A stretch of DNA of 34,997 nucleotides from Candidatus Saccharimonadota bacterium (GCA_009777315.1 WRMD01000009.1:1-34997), one strand, 5' to 3'. Shown: positions 9,301-17,533, numbered from the stretch's first letter. Notes: generated by a model not told the origin, from the sequence alone. Translations and numbers: made by a program.

Positions 9301-9543
9301 TTCGGCGATATCCGAATCGCTGAATCTCATCTCTTTACCGTCGAGCTGATAGCTATTCAGTCTCGCAAGATTGCGAGCCAGCACATCGGTTAGGATCGCC
9401 CGAGTATTGTCTCCATGTCGCAGCTTGAGCACATCGGCAGTGGAAACATATTGCCATCTGCATTTATCATCGCCCATCTTGAGAAGCATCTCTACTGCTG
9501 GAAGTTGAGACTGCTTTATCTCATCATACTCCTGCCCGTCCAT
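6367..9543 (-). CDS. hsdR: Type I restriction enzyme R subunit
   Basis: The 1058-residue motor-nuclease has an N-terminal PD-(D/E)xK site (RMDIVCFINGIPIIQIENKR; Asp ~157, Glu ~171, Lys ~173). The SF2 translocase follows, with Walker A TQGSGKS at ~344-350, DEAH at ~447-450, motif III GFTGTPL and motif VI QAIARVNR. The helical C-terminus binds the methylase complex. It cleaves DNA after ATP-driven translocation when the HsdM2S complex meets an unmethylated target. All catalytic motifs look intact. Its ATG shares one base with the hsdM stop (TAATG), so the two are coupled. Confidence 0.96.
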   Translation of the reverse strand: MDGQEYDEIKQSQLPAVEMLLKMGDDKCRWQYVSTADVLKLRHGDNTRAILTDVLARNLARLNSYQLDGKEMRFSDSDIAEKVEELEHVRLDGLVETSKNVSATIMPKIGGGTIKVLIGGRYEDKSIRYFDFDNPENNEYHVAVEHEYTDREPRRMDIVCFINGIPIIQIENKRSSVGYDKAIAQLLRYQQPSEIPTIYAYLKLLFAMDSENALYGTTGTPSKFYTHWKNDPAISQDAIREVIGRRIDDEVYRQLLLDFKPAISPDKYPQKLDRGIKPQDKTILGMLSPASILDFIKSFVFFDANNEKVARHQQSRAVKKVLDRIGEFEDAPTGRRRKGGLVWHTQGSGKSLTMVMLVKAIIEDERIKNPRIIIVTDRIDLDGQIFDTFRDGNLKREVKRMGSGQSLLNHIKNKDSAVLTTLVHKFQKAAFRSAGFHDPSDNIIVLIDEAHRTEYGEAAIAMQQVIPNACFIGFTGTPLLRKDKSLKKFGIFIDKYTIDDALDDGIVVPLIYEGRYIPLEQNEKQIDRQIDRLAEGFTDKQRQQLTASIERKRISKVINLLEEICADIQKHYAQRFQNTGLKGQIVAPDRYSALVMQKWFERSGVINTAVVISDENGEIPDEEDRKKELAEYLKKQSGNYGDLKRYEDAVVKSFKRDRKGVELLVVVDKLLTGFDAPCNTVLYVAKPIRDHNLLQAIARVNRIFDNEAYPKTAGYIIDYSENAKNISSAMALFGNYDEEDVKGALIDIRGKIDELKSLHDKLLDGFRGVENSDHAYIEHLSSEPILRMFKEDFNKLFTTWDECMNLRDFSEVFGRDKFSRMQKEVKKFAELKKTAELRYGEKVDFKKYNREIARILDQHVTADEIETLTDEVKIFDVEFNAAIDDLGSDKSRAEAIAAQTARIIRERCYTDRVFYQRFSHRIKEILDAMRQSKIKDAEALKQVRTVGKEVEIKKDDSLPRDIAEVRGADILWRNMRSLLSVSGDRYSDIVIELAHEIRANAMVDWHRNHEAKRQMRERLDDYLYDNRDIVDYNVADQIIDEVMKLAEFNHEEFRGHAE

Positions 9544-11048
9544 TACTCGATCCCTAGCTCTTTTAGCGTCGCTCGCATTTTCTTATCTAGCTCGGCAATT
9601 TGCGGTGTAAGCCGATCTATCTCGGCAAGGGTCGCCTTGATATCGATCTCTGCTTCTTCTTCAAAAGTATCCACATATCGAGTGATATTGAGATTGTAGT
9701 CGTTTTCAACAACTTCCGAAATCGGCACTCTGCGCGAGAACTTCTCTAGCTCCTTCCGTCCTGCAAAGGTCTCGTAGATCTTATCAGTATGTGACTGTTT
9801 TAGGATATTCATTGCCTTGCCGGCTTTAAACTCTTTGCTGGCTTCGATGAACAGGATATCCTTTTCACCCTCACGCTCGCCACCTTTGGCACGGGCTTTA
9901 TCTATGATAACTATCGCTACCGGGATGCCTGTAGTCTGGAACAGCCCAGCTGGTAAGCCAACTACTGCATCTATCAGGTTTTCGTCAATAAGCTGCTTGC
10001 GGATCTTGCCCTCAGCAGCTCCGCGAAAAAGCACCCCGTGTGGTACTACTATCGCCATGCGCCCAATCCTTTCGCGCAAGGTTTCAACTATATGCGAGAT
10101 AAAAGCATAATCACCCTTGCTCTTTGGTGGTACTCCTCGCCAAAAACGGTTGAATTTATCATTCTCCGCGCTCTCTGCCCCCCACTTATCTAGTGAAAAG
10201 GGCGGGTTCGCCACGCATATATCAAATTTCATCAGTTGGTCGTCTTCTAGAAGAAGTGGGTTATTAAGCGTATCACCCCACTCTAGATGCGTTGAGTCCA
10301 TGCCATGTAGAAACATATTCATTCTAGCCAGCTGATAGGTCGAGCCGTTAGATTCTTGCCCGTAAAGAGCGTAATCTCGTGAGCCGCTCTTTTCGATCTC
10401 TGCGCCAGCCAACAACAACAAGCCTCCTGAGCCACAAGCTGGATCACAAATCCGATCCCCAACTCGAGGCCGTGCTAAACGCGCTACCAGCTCCGCTACT
10501 TCGTGTCGAGTAAAGAATTCTCCCGCCTTCTTCCCGGCCTGCGAGCCGAACTGCTCTATAAGATACATGTAAGAGTTGCCGATGATATCCTCCTTCTCCT
10601 CAGAGAGGTCGATAGCATAGAAATCATCTAGGAGATTTCTAATCATCTTATTGCGCTGATCCAGATTGCCTAGTATGGCCTCTGAGTTAAAGTCTACTGA
10701 GAACACCCCCTCTAACTTGGCGCGGTTTTGGCTCTCGATAGCTCGAAGAGCAATATTCAGGTGCTCGCCAATATTATCGTCGTCCTTTTGCATGTAAACC
10801 TCGTCAAAGCTCGATCCGGCAGGCAGATAGAACCTGCTACCCCGCATCTTTGCCTCTGCCCGCTCCTTGTCGCCGCTAAATCGCTCTAGGTATTTCGCAT
10901 ATTCTGCCTTGCTCTTATCCGAGATATATTTGTAGAATAGCATTGTCAGCGCATAATCCTTATAGATCGCTGCGTCAACTTGCGCCCTGGAACTGTCTGC
11001 TGCGCTCCATAATAGTTGGTTTAGCTCACTCTGTGAATATTTACTCAT
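9543..11048 (-). CDS. hsdM: Type I restriction-modification N6-adenine methylase M subunit
   Basis: The 501-residue protein has the HsdM N-terminal helical domain (to ~150), SAM-binding motif I DPACGSGG (~202-209), catalytic motif IV NPPF (~281-284) and a C-terminal coiled coil that contacts HsdS. It methylates adenine in the sequence chosen by HsdS, protecting the host from HsdR. The 8-nt overlap with hsdS and 1-nt overlap with hsdR mark one cistron block. Codon choice is more balanced and AT-richer than in flanking housekeeping genes, consistent with acquisition by transfer. Confidence 0.96.
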   Translation of the reverse strand: MSKYSQSELNQLLWSAADSSRAQVDAAIYKDYALTMLFYKYISDKSKAEYAKYLERFSGDKERAEAKMRGSRFYLPAGSSFDEVYMQKDDDNIGEHLNIALRAIESQNRAKLEGVFSVDFNSEAILGNLDQRNKMIRNLLDDFYAIDLSEEKEDIIGNSYMYLIEQFGSQAGKKAGEFFTRHEVAELVARLARPRVGDRICDPACGSGGLLLLAGAEIEKSGSRDYALYGQESNGSTYQLARMNMFLHGMDSTHLEWGDTLNNPLLLEDDQLMKFDICVANPPFSLDKWGAESAENDKFNRFWRGVPPKSKGDYAFISHIVETLRERIGRMAIVVPHGVLFRGAAEGKIRKQLIDENLIDAVVGLPAGLFQTTGIPVAIVIIDKARAKGGEREGEKDILFIEASKEFKAGKAMNILKQSHTDKIYETFAGRKELEKFSRRVPISEVVENDYNLNITRYVDTFEEEAEIDIKATLAEIDRLTPQIAELDKKMRATLKELGIE

Positions 11049-12276
11049 TGCCTTCTCCTTCCTTATTAAATTTAGGTAATCTGATTTTCCCAGTTACTAA
11101 ATTGTTGAGTAGCCACTTCTTTTGCTTGACGGTTTCATCTCGTAGGGATTTCAGAGCGTCGATCTGGAGGTCGAGATTGGAGAAGAAAGTGGCTATCCTC
11201 TGCTGCTCGCGTAATACTGGCAAAGAGAACTCGTATCCTAGAATATCGCCAGTAGATAAATTGCCCTGTGCACCACCTTGAGCCTTATTCTCCATTCGTG
11301 ACATAAATTGTGGTGATGAAACCAACATATAGATGTACTCCTTAGAAACTTCATCTTCACAGATTATTTTGCCTACCCGTTGATTTAGTAAGCAGTTCTT
11401 AACGTCTACCAGACAGACCCGTCCTACATTTCCTGTCATGGAGATCAAAATATCGCCATAGCTGAGTATTTGTTGAGGGCGAATATCTTTTGGCATTTCC
11501 TTAACGGAGTTTATTTTGTCGATATTTAATTTACCGCTCTGAACATTTGCGATAGTTAGCACTTTGTAGTCGCCGTCTTCTGAGTATGCTGAGCTTTTGA
11601 AGGCATATCCACTTTGTAGTCTTGTAACATCACCAAGCTCCTTATCCTTCCAGGCCGGAAAATCGTTGTCGTCGCTATCCTTGAAGCGGAGGTTGCCGGA
11701 GAGAATTTGCTGCATAAGCCCCTTTTTGAGCTCGGTTATACGCACTATTTCTGCACTTTGACTGCCTATGCTTTCATCGCAATCACTCAACGCAGATACG
11801 ATCGCCTCCTGTTCGTCGATTGGCGGCAAATCAATCATAACTCCCGCGACCGTCTCTTTCTTTAAATTTAGCACACCTGAACCAGCTGATAGCGAGGCAA
11901 GCTTTGCCTGAATTGATTCGGTCGTTAGCATGTAGTATAAATACTCCTTTGATAGCTCGCTCGATATTTCTCCAATCGTTAGCCAACCGTCATGAATACA
12001 TGTGTCGATCTTTGTAATGTACGGCCTCCCAAAACTCATAGAATTAGATAGAATGAAGTCGCCCGCCTTCACGAGGCGCGTCTTTTTTAGCCCCTCTTCT
12101 TTTATCTTGGAGCTCACGGAAGTTATGTATTTAGCATCCGGATTAACATCGCCTATTTTTAGCCAATTATAACCGTCGGCAGCTATAGGCAAAATGTAGT
12201 CATCTATTGGCCGTGGCGAGCCGCCGCGTGCGATTGTAGCTACGCTACCTAGTCTTTTCGTCTGCCATTTATTCAT
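11041..12276 (-). CDS. hsdS: Type I restriction-modification specificity subunit (two TRDs)
   Basis: The 411-residue protein has two target-recognition domains, each followed by a conserved coiled helix. TRD1 covers ~1-150, ending in LPPIDEQEAIVSALSDCDESI. TRD2 covers ~205-365, ending in LPVLREQQRIATFFSNLDLQID. These repeats are the internal symmetry of HsdS, which reads the two halves of a bipartite site. The full two-domain layout suggests a working subunit for the hsdM/hsdR pair. It overlaps the DUF6119-like gene by 8 nt and hsdM by 8 nt. Confidence 0.93.
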   Translation of the reverse strand: MNKWQTKRLGSVATIARGGSPRPIDDYILPIAADGYNWLKIGDVNPDAKYITSVSSKIKEEGLKKTRLVKAGDFILSNSMSFGRPYITKIDTCIHDGWLTIGEISSELSKEYLYYMLTTESIQAKLASLSAGSGVLNLKKETVAGVMIDLPPIDEQEAIVSALSDCDESIGSQSAEIVRITELKKGLMQQILSGNLRFKDSDDNDFPAWKDKELGDVTRLQSGYAFKSSAYSEDGDYKVLTIANVQSGKLNIDKINSVKEMPKDIRPQQILSYGDILISMTGNVGRVCLVDVKNCLLNQRVGKIICEDEVSKEYIYMLVSSPQFMSRMENKAQGGAQGNLSTGDILGYEFSLPVLREQQRIATFFSNLDLQIDALKSLRDETVKQKKWLLNNLVTGKIRLPKFNKEGEGNE

Positions 12277-14044
12277 CTGCTAACTCCTGAATGTGAACAA
12301 TTTGTATGTCAGCACCCCTACTGTTTAGCTCTGAATGGGTCAGCAGCACCTCGTATCTCGGGATCAGCGCCGGAAAAACCCTCCTGTCTGTTAGCGTGCT
12401 TCTTGTAAACTCCCGGCTGGTTACGCAAGTTAGGACAAAGACTTTTTTGTAGCCCCCTCCCACCTTCATCCATTCCATAAAATCGTCTTCGCTTACGTCA
12501 CCATTGGGCCGCGTGCCATCGGGTAACACCCTGTCTCTTAAGTTGGCGCTATAATCTTTCAAGTCTGAATCCGTCATGCTCGACAGAAAATCATGCGCCA
12601 TACGGATCTGTCCGCATAAGTCCCGAAACTCAGCATCGAACCCGCGCTTGACGTGATATAAATATACTAGCTTATTAGCACGGTCTACCCTTAGCAGATC
12701 AAACGGCTCTATCCGACTCTGACCACCAACAAACACCTTATGTCCGAGCATGAAGTCGTCTTGCCTAGATTGCTCCTCGTTGTACCGGTCTTCATCTTCC
12801 CCTCTAGTCCACTCTCTCAGTCCGTGGATTGCTTGCTCTACACATATTCCGCCGTCACCGAAACAAGCATTCACAAAATCGCTCAAAACGTTCTGCATGA
12901 AGTCTGTGGAGGCAAAATAAAATACGCCATCAACGTGAAAATATGCCCTGCTGCCCATGTCAATTTGCCCATTGAGAGCTTTAAGAAGGCTCAGAGCGAC
13001 CGGAGTTTCTGTACCCTGATCGACATATGTAAGTTTCATCCTGCTGATACGAATGCGCGCCGCCTCGTCATCCATACCCTCTACTACCCCTTCGATTGCC
13101 CCCATTATATCTGCTATGCCTGGTGGATCGTCGACGCCTAAAGAGACGTTATCTACTTTAAAATCAGACCCTGCATATAGACGCTCAAAGGATTTGTAGT
13201 CGCAGACATCATAATCTAAGGGATGGCTCATGCGAGCAGCATCCAGTACGACCTGAATGAGGTGCTGTTTCAATTTGTTTTTATCCGCCTTGCTTTTGAC
13301 GGGCATGAGACAGTCTAAGAATGCCATTGCCGTCTTCTGCTCTTCCGTCGGGGCAGGCAGCTCGTCCAGCGCCCCTACCAATCTAACTGTATCGGCTAGA
13401 CTTAAACTCTTCCTTAGTGTGAATGACGATTTTATCTCTGCTGTTGGAGGCTTCTCTATGTCAATAATCTCTAACAAAGGGTTATTGGGCGGTATGACGG
13501 ATGAGTTGAGTTTGCCAGCCAAGTTTTTCCAAACTTTGGCCGTGACTTCGCTTTTAAGGATATGTTTATACCCCCTATACCTCTCGTCTGTACTAAGGCT
13601 TGACCCAGTAAGGTTGCGGGTCTGCGAATGCGTAATCCGGTTAGCGACTATCTTCTTCGCAACGTCAAAGGGGAAATTGTAATCTACGTAGTCCTCAATT
13701 ACGTGATACCCCATGCCGGAGGTTATTACGTAAAGCCCGTGCTTCGCTTCTATAAATATGCAGATGTCTTGCGGAAAATACTTGAAATCTTCCACCCTAT
13801 CGTGCGGAGGTGCCAGAACATCCTCGATGAAGGCAAATAGGCCGCGCGCTTCACGCTTACGTCGGAAGATTCGGATCCCTTGGTTTTGATCTTGTAAAGT
13901 TAATTCTTCTAAATCAGGTAGCATGCCACCACTTTGGCCCACCCGTTCTTGGTGTCCTCGTAATATAGCTTCTAATCGCTGAGACGACGATAAGCCCTCT
14001 ACCGCAGCGATCTTCCATATGGCATTATTCGAACGCTTATTCAT
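12269..14044 (-). CDS. DUF6119/TIGR04141-like sporadically distributed protein
   Basis: A 591-residue cytosolic protein between two specificity-type genes. A segment around residues 105-150 (LYVITSGMGYHVIEDYVDYNFPFDVAKKIVANRI) and a later HKVFVGGQSRIEPFDLLRVDRANKLVYLYHVKRGFDAEFRDL match what I recall of the TIGR04141/DUF6119 family, which appears patchily in restriction and defence loci with no established activity. I see no nuclease or NTPase motif. The 3' end overlaps hsdS by 8 nt and the 5' end overlaps the half-S gene by 8 nt, so it is translated as part of the operon. It holds the only GCCCTGC copy in the island. The family name is from memory; operon membership is clear. Confidence 0.65.
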   Translation of the reverse strand: MNKRSNNAIWKIAAVEGLSSSQRLEAILRGHQERVGQSGGMLPDLEELTLQDQNQGIRIFRRKREARGLFAFIEDVLAPPHDRVEDFKYFPQDICIFIEAKHGLYVITSGMGYHVIEDYVDYNFPFDVAKKIVANRITHSQTRNLTGSSLSTDERYRGYKHILKSEVTAKVWKNLAGKLNSSVIPPNNPLLEIIDIEKPPTAEIKSSFTLRKSLSLADTVRLVGALDELPAPTEEQKTAMAFLDCLMPVKSKADKNKLKQHLIQVVLDAARMSHPLDYDVCDYKSFERLYAGSDFKVDNVSLGVDDPPGIADIMGAIEGVVEGMDDEAARIRISRMKLTYVDQGTETPVALSLLKALNGQIDMGSRAYFHVDGVFYFASTDFMQNVLSDFVNACFGDGGICVEQAIHGLREWTRGEDEDRYNEEQSRQDDFMLGHKVFVGGQSRIEPFDLLRVDRANKLVYLYHVKRGFDAEFRDLCGQIRMAHDFLSSMTDSDLKDYSANLRDRVLPDGTRPNGDVSEDDFMEWMKVGGGYKKVFVLTCVTSREFTRSTLTDRRVFPALIPRYEVLLTHSELNSRGADIQIVHIQELADE

Positions 14045-14585
14045 TTTCCGCCTTCATGAGTTGACTTATCAGCTCTTCAGTTGCGCGGATCTTGTCATCT
14101 GTCATGCGACGGTAGCTAGCAAGCTGTTCCGCTATTGTGGCGATTTGGCGCTGGGTAGCCAGCGGTAGGTCGGGTATAGGTAGGCCCTCTAGCTCGGACT
14201 TGGTGATAGCTGGGATATTGGAGCCCTGGACGAAACGAGCGAGCGCCACCTGCCCGGCACGTGAATTAAGAAACGCGACTAAAAAAGGCATGTGGATACT
14301 GTTTGATCGTGGGCGCAAGATAAATATGGATGCCGGAATGACGTAATCGTCTGGCGCGCTGATGAGTGCTGCGCGAAACTTGCCACGATTGGAAAGCAGC
14401 ACATCATCGACAACTAGCTGAACGGTCGGCGCATTGAGATCACTCCCCTTTATCTGCCGTTCGTTAAGGCCGTCTAGATCGCTGGGCAGTATCATGCGCT
14501 TATCACCGGTACCCATAGAAGTAGGCAGCCTACCTCGAAAGGTGTAGCCAGATGAGACCTCTATCAACGAATTTAGCTGTGCCAT
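14037..14585 (-). CDS. Half-size type I specificity (S-like) protein with one TRD
   Basis: This 182-residue protein looks like half an HsdS: one target-recognition domain (LIEVSSGYTFRGRLP...LSNRGKFRAALI...FLNSRAGQVALARFVQGSNIPAITKSELEGLPIPDLPLATQRQIATIAEQLASYRRM) and one terminal helix. Half-S proteins can dimerise to read a palindromic site. I chose the ATG at 14585 because a TGCTATATT extended -10 ends 6 nt before it. A longer frame upstream would begin inside that promoter. It overlaps the DUF6119-like gene by 8 nt. Either it serves the same HsdM with another specificity, or it is a DNA-reading partner of the DUF6119-like protein. Confidence 0.75.
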   Translation of the reverse strand: MAQLNSLIEVSSGYTFRGRLPTSMGTGDKRMILPSDLDGLNERQIKGSDLNAPTVQLVVDDVLLSNRGKFRAALISAPDDYVIPASIFILRPRSNSIHMPFLVAFLNSRAGQVALARFVQGSNIPAITKSELEGLPIPDLPLATQRQIATIAEQLASYRRMTDDKIRATEELISQLMKAENE

Positions 14586-14679
14586 ACCTCTAATATAGCA
14601 AAGCCTTGCGCCGGAGTCAAGTTTCACTTGCAAAGAAATTGTCTACTGCATATTATGTGTCGCTTTATGGGGGTGGGGG

Positions 14680-15522
14680 TTATTTCGTCTTCTGATTAAA
14701 TTGGCTGATCCAGGCCTCGTCTACAAGAGCCTTCTCCTCCATCTCAATCTTCACCCCGACTCTGAGCTCTTTCATAAGGTCCGCCAGGCGTTCACCGTCT
14801 ATTAGATCAATTGTAGCTACTCCGCCGCGAAGAGCTTCTTGGCGTGCATCTTTCGTGAACCGACTCGTAGTAATGTATAAACCTTTTTCCGCTTTCCCAG
14901 CGATCGCGCCTCTGAATTCTCGTATCTGAGCAGATGTAACCGTGCTGCCTTCATCATATCTTTTTGCTTGAAAGGCGACCTTGAAGCTGATCAGATTAAT
15001 TCTTATTACTCCGTCCCCATCAATACCACCATCCCCGCTCTTACCGGTGACCTTTACATCTATGAATCCAGCTTCCCTAAGCAGCTTTTGGCAAATTTTC
15101 TCGAAACCATCCGGATGAACCTTGCGAAGCCGCTGCAGAAGCTCTTGTTTCCACTCGACCTCTGCGTCTAATTCTTCTTCTTTAAATTCTAGCGTCTCCT
15201 TCACGCTGGATGAAGATTTAACCTGTTTGCTCACAGCCTTCGCATTTAAGCTTTTCGGGTCAACAGAGTCATCGGTCAGTGACCAGACCCCTCTAGACGA
15301 ATTTTCAAGTAGCCCATAGTTCTTCAAATAGTTCTTGGTCCACGCCAACCTATAGGAGAACTGCGTCCTATTACCTTTATGGATGGCTGCGACATCCTCA
15401 TCAGACAGCCCGAGAACTTTTGCGGTTTCATCTTCAATTTCCTCGTTCGTGCCAGAACCGCCCAAATTCTTTAATGCGGTCACCAAGCCGACATACATTT
15501 CGTCAAACTTCGGAACACTCAT
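14680..15522 (-). CDS. mrr: Mrr-like type IV restriction endonuclease
   Basis: The 280-residue protein has an N-terminal winged-helix Mrr_N domain (~1-85), a Lys/Ser/Glu-rich linker (~90-125) and a C-terminal Mrr_cat PD-(D/E)xK domain. Its site is GKSGDGGIDGDGVI...FKVAFQAKRY (Asp ~168, Gln ~185, Lys ~187, the family's D-QxK form). Mrr enzymes cut DNA with foreign methylation. The gene is the first of the minus-strand defence block, separated from the half-S gene by ~95 bp. That gap holds the half-S promoter, so mrr is a separate unit. A TGATACAAC sequence 6 nt before the ATG may be its -10 box, weaker than the others. Confidence 0.88.
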   Translation of the reverse strand: MSVPKFDEMYVGLVTALKNLGGSGTNEEIEDETAKVLGLSDEDVAAIHKGNRTQFSYRLAWTKNYLKNYGLLENSSRGVWSLTDDSVDPKSLNAKAVSKQVKSSSSVKETLEFKEEELDAEVEWKQELLQRLRKVHPDGFEKICQKLLREAGFIDVKVTGKSGDGGIDGDGVIRINLISFKVAFQAKRYDEGSTVTSAQIREFRGAIAGKAEKGLYITTSRFTKDARQEALRGGVATIDLIDGERLADLMKELRVGVKIEMEEKALVDEAWISQFNQKTK

Positions 15523-15581
15523 GCGTAAGTTGTATCATATCCGTACCCACATGGCAATCTATTCGACATCCTCCCCACCCC

Positions 15582-15776
15582 CTACGGGTAGACACAGCGG
15601 AGGGAGATACCACGAGAGTTGTCACCATATCCTTCCGGGTTAATGTTGATGTCTCTCAGGAACGGGATAGCTGCTGTAGCGATGCCGTTAAGCGAAGATC
15701 CCCACCAGTGAGGTATATCTGATTGGTGGTATAAGCCAGTGACCAGACGGAAGTGACCGGATGAGACAGTGGCGAA
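15582..15776 (-). pseudogene. FISUMP-tail cassette B
   Basis: Sixty-four open codons run from TTCGCCACTGTC (FATV) through a variable core (FRLVTGLYHQSDIPHWWGSSL...) to ISLRCVYP and TAG, then the conserved G-rich tail. It has no promoter or ribosome site of its own; an upstream in-frame ATG at 15797 lies inside the arm shared with cassette C. It is head-to-head with C, so the two FATV ends face each other 13 bp apart. Confidence 0.7.
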
Positions 15777-15800
15777 GGAGGAGAGGGCCTTCGCCACTGT
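15766..15800. repeat. 13-bp inverted repeat joining cassettes B and C
   Basis: ACAGTGGCGAAGG at 15766-15778 and its exact reverse complement at 15788-15800 flank the 9-nt loop AGGAGAGGG. The arms are the conserved FATV-encoding ends of the two cassettes, so the B/C block is a large inverted repeat with variable arms between conserved tips. Confidence 0.85.
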
Positions 15801-15981
15801 TTCGGCTGATCACTTTAATGCGAGACAGGGTTTTCTGGCGCAGTCTTCGGGACCGGGTTGGATAGTTGCCTCATTAGCTGATGGAGGCTTTGCTGCCCGT
15901 GTATTCGTCAACGCTACTAGTACTAACGTGGCCAACGCCTGGGTTAAGCAATATGGTACTTCCCTCCGCTGTGTCTACCCG
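15790..15981 (+). pseudogene. FISUMP-tail cassette C (stop codon mutated)
   Basis: Sixty-four codons run from FATVS through FNARQGFLAQSSGPGWIVASL... to TSLRCVYP. Where every other cassette has TAG, this one has TGG, so the frame reads on through the G-rich tail to 16026. An in-frame ATG at 15769 lies in the inverted arm and has no ribosome site. The far end is ~100 bp upstream of the methyltransferase start. Confidence 0.7.
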
Positions 15982-16081
15982 TGGGGGGTGGGGAGGATGG
16001 AGTTTGCCGCAGGCGGGGCGAGATGAGCATGTGGTCGCCCTGCCCCTATGCAAGGGGGTCGATGGGGTGTAGAATAAGGGT

Positions 16082-17221
16082 ATGCAGATTGCGATTTTGG
16101 GGCGGCAGCCGGAGATTGGGTTGGCGGAGCTACGAGCCGTGTATGGGCATGCTGAGTTGGTATTGCCCCAGGTGGCACTGGTGAAGACGGAAAAGACTTT
16201 GGATATTGATCGGTTGGGTGGGACAAGGAAGACGGCGCGGGTGATTGCGACGAAAGAGATGAAACCAGCGGACGTGATAAAAGCACTAGGGCTACCGGCG
16301 GAGGGGAAGATTACACTGGGGGTGTCGGTGTGCGGGGTTAAGGCGACAGCGAAAACGGCGAATGTGCTGGGGATGAATTTGAAAAAGGAGCTCGTGCGGG
16401 CGGGACGGAGCGTGAGGTTGTTGCCAAGCAAAGAGGCGGAAGTGTCGGACGCGGCGAGCTTGCATAACAGGTTGGGTGCGGTGCCGGCGAAGAAAGAATT
16501 AATATATGTATACAGCGAGGGGCGGCAGTTTTTGGCGGAATTAACTGGGGTGCAGAATTTGAACGCGTATGCGGCGAGGGATCAGGAGCGGCCGAAACGG
16601 GACGCGAGAGTGGGGATGTTGCCGCCGAAATTGGCGCAGGTTTTGGTGAATTTGGCGGTGGGGAGCGATATGGGGGCGGGTAAGGTGGTGTTGGATCCGT
16701 TTTGTGGGACGGGGGTGGTACTGCAAGAGGTGGTACTGATGGGGATGCAAGCGTACGGGACAGATCTCGAGCCGCGGATGATTGAGTATAGCAAGGTGAA
16801 TTTGGAGTGGTTGGGGGGTGCTGGACGGAGGACTGGGGCTTCGGGGACGCGGTTAGAGGTTGGGGACGCGACGAAGCATAAGTGGAAAACGCCGATTAGT
16901 GCGGTGGCGAGTGAGATTTATTTGGGGCAGCCGTTTTCGACGGTGCCGTCGGAGGAGAAATTGGGCGATGTGAAGCATGTGACGGGGCAGATTCTCAGGG
17001 GGTTTTTGAAGAATATCGGGGGGCAAATCGAGGCGGGAACGGTGTTGGCATTGGCGTGTCCAGCGTGGCGGCGGGCGGATGGGAGTTTTTCGCGGCTACC
17101 TCTTGATTTCTTGGCGAATCTGGGGTATACTGTTGTGGATGGTGAGCCCTGCTCTACGCTCTTGTATTATAGAGAAAAGCAGATTGTCGCTCGCGATATA
17201 ATAGTATTAAGGAAAGTGTAG
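16082..17221 (+). CDS. Trm-G10/Trm11-like RNA (guanine-N2) methyltransferase
   Basis: The 379-residue protein has an N-terminal ~160-residue region in the place of a THUMP RNA-binding domain. A UPF0020 Rossmann methyltransferase domain follows: RDARVGMLPPKLAQVLVNLAVG, SAM motif I DPFCGTG (~205-211), then YGTDLEPRMIEYSKVNLEW. This layout fits tRNA guanine-N2 methylases of the archaeal Trm-G10 and eukaryotic Trm11 type. The catalytic motif IV, normally DPPYG, appears as SEIYLGQP (~277-284), so either the chemistry or the substrate differs. A TAGAAT box ends 6 nt before the ATG. The gene is followed by rpmA after 9 bp, with the rpmA ribosome site beginning in the stop codon. Confidence 0.75.
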   Translation: MQIAILGRQPEIGLAELRAVYGHAELVLPQVALVKTEKTLDIDRLGGTRKTARVIATKEMKPADVIKALGLPAEGKITLGVSVCGVKATAKTANVLGMNLKKELVRAGRSVRLLPSKEAEVSDAASLHNRLGAVPAKKELIYVYSEGRQFLAELTGVQNLNAYAARDQERPKRDARVGMLPPKLAQVLVNLAVGSDMGAGKVVLDPFCGTGVVLQEVVLMGMQAYGTDLEPRMIEYSKVNLEWLGGAGRRTGASGTRLEVGDATKHKWKTPISAVASEIYLGQPFSTVPSEEKLGDVKHVTGQILRGFLKNIGGQIEAGTVLALACPAWRRADGSFSRLPLDFLANLGYTVVDGEPCSTLLYYREKQIVARDIIVLRKV

Positions 17222-17230
17222 GAGAGCCAG

Positions 17231-17503
17231 ATGGCAACAGTAAAAGCGGGCGGTACCTCGAAAAATATCCACAACAACGGTGGTGCGCGTTTGGGCGTGA
17301 AGCGTTACGGTGGCCAGAAGGTGCGACAGGGCGAGGTGTTGGTGCGGCAGACCGGTGCGACGAAGATTTCGGGCGAAGGGACGTATATTTCGCGAAACTT
17401 TACGATTCACGCAGCGAAAGATGGCGTGGTTGAGTATACGAAGCGAAAGAAGTCGACTTTTACAGGGAAGACTGTGCCACGGACGGAGGTTCGGGTGATT
17501 TAA
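17231..17503 (+). CDS. rpmA: Ribosomal protein bL27
   Basis: Ninety residues with the bL27 pattern: flexible KAGGTSKN N-terminus, ARLGVKRYGGQKVRQGEVLVRQTGATKISGEG core, then FTIHAAKDGVVEY. In bacteria the N-terminal tail reaches the peptidyl-transferase centre of the 50S subunit. TAGGAGAG 8 nt upstream is a good ribosome site. rplU, the usual partner, is not adjacent; the gene instead follows the methyltransferase. Confidence 0.95.
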   Translation: MATVKAGGTSKNIHNNGGARLGVKRYGGQKVRQGEVLVRQTGATKISGEGTYISRNFTIHAAKDGVVEYTKRKKSTFTGKTVPRTEVRVI

Positions 17504-17507
17504 GCCT

Positions 17508-17533
17508 AAGTTTTCTTTTCAAAAAGAAAACTT
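17508..17533. terminator. A/T-rich 12-bp hairpin after rpmA
   Basis: AAGTTTTCTTTT and AAAAGAAAACTT form a perfect 12-bp stem with a 2-nt loop four bases after the rpmA stop. Its function is unclear: possibly an RNA 3'-end protector ahead of the terminator at 17556. Confidence 0.45.
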
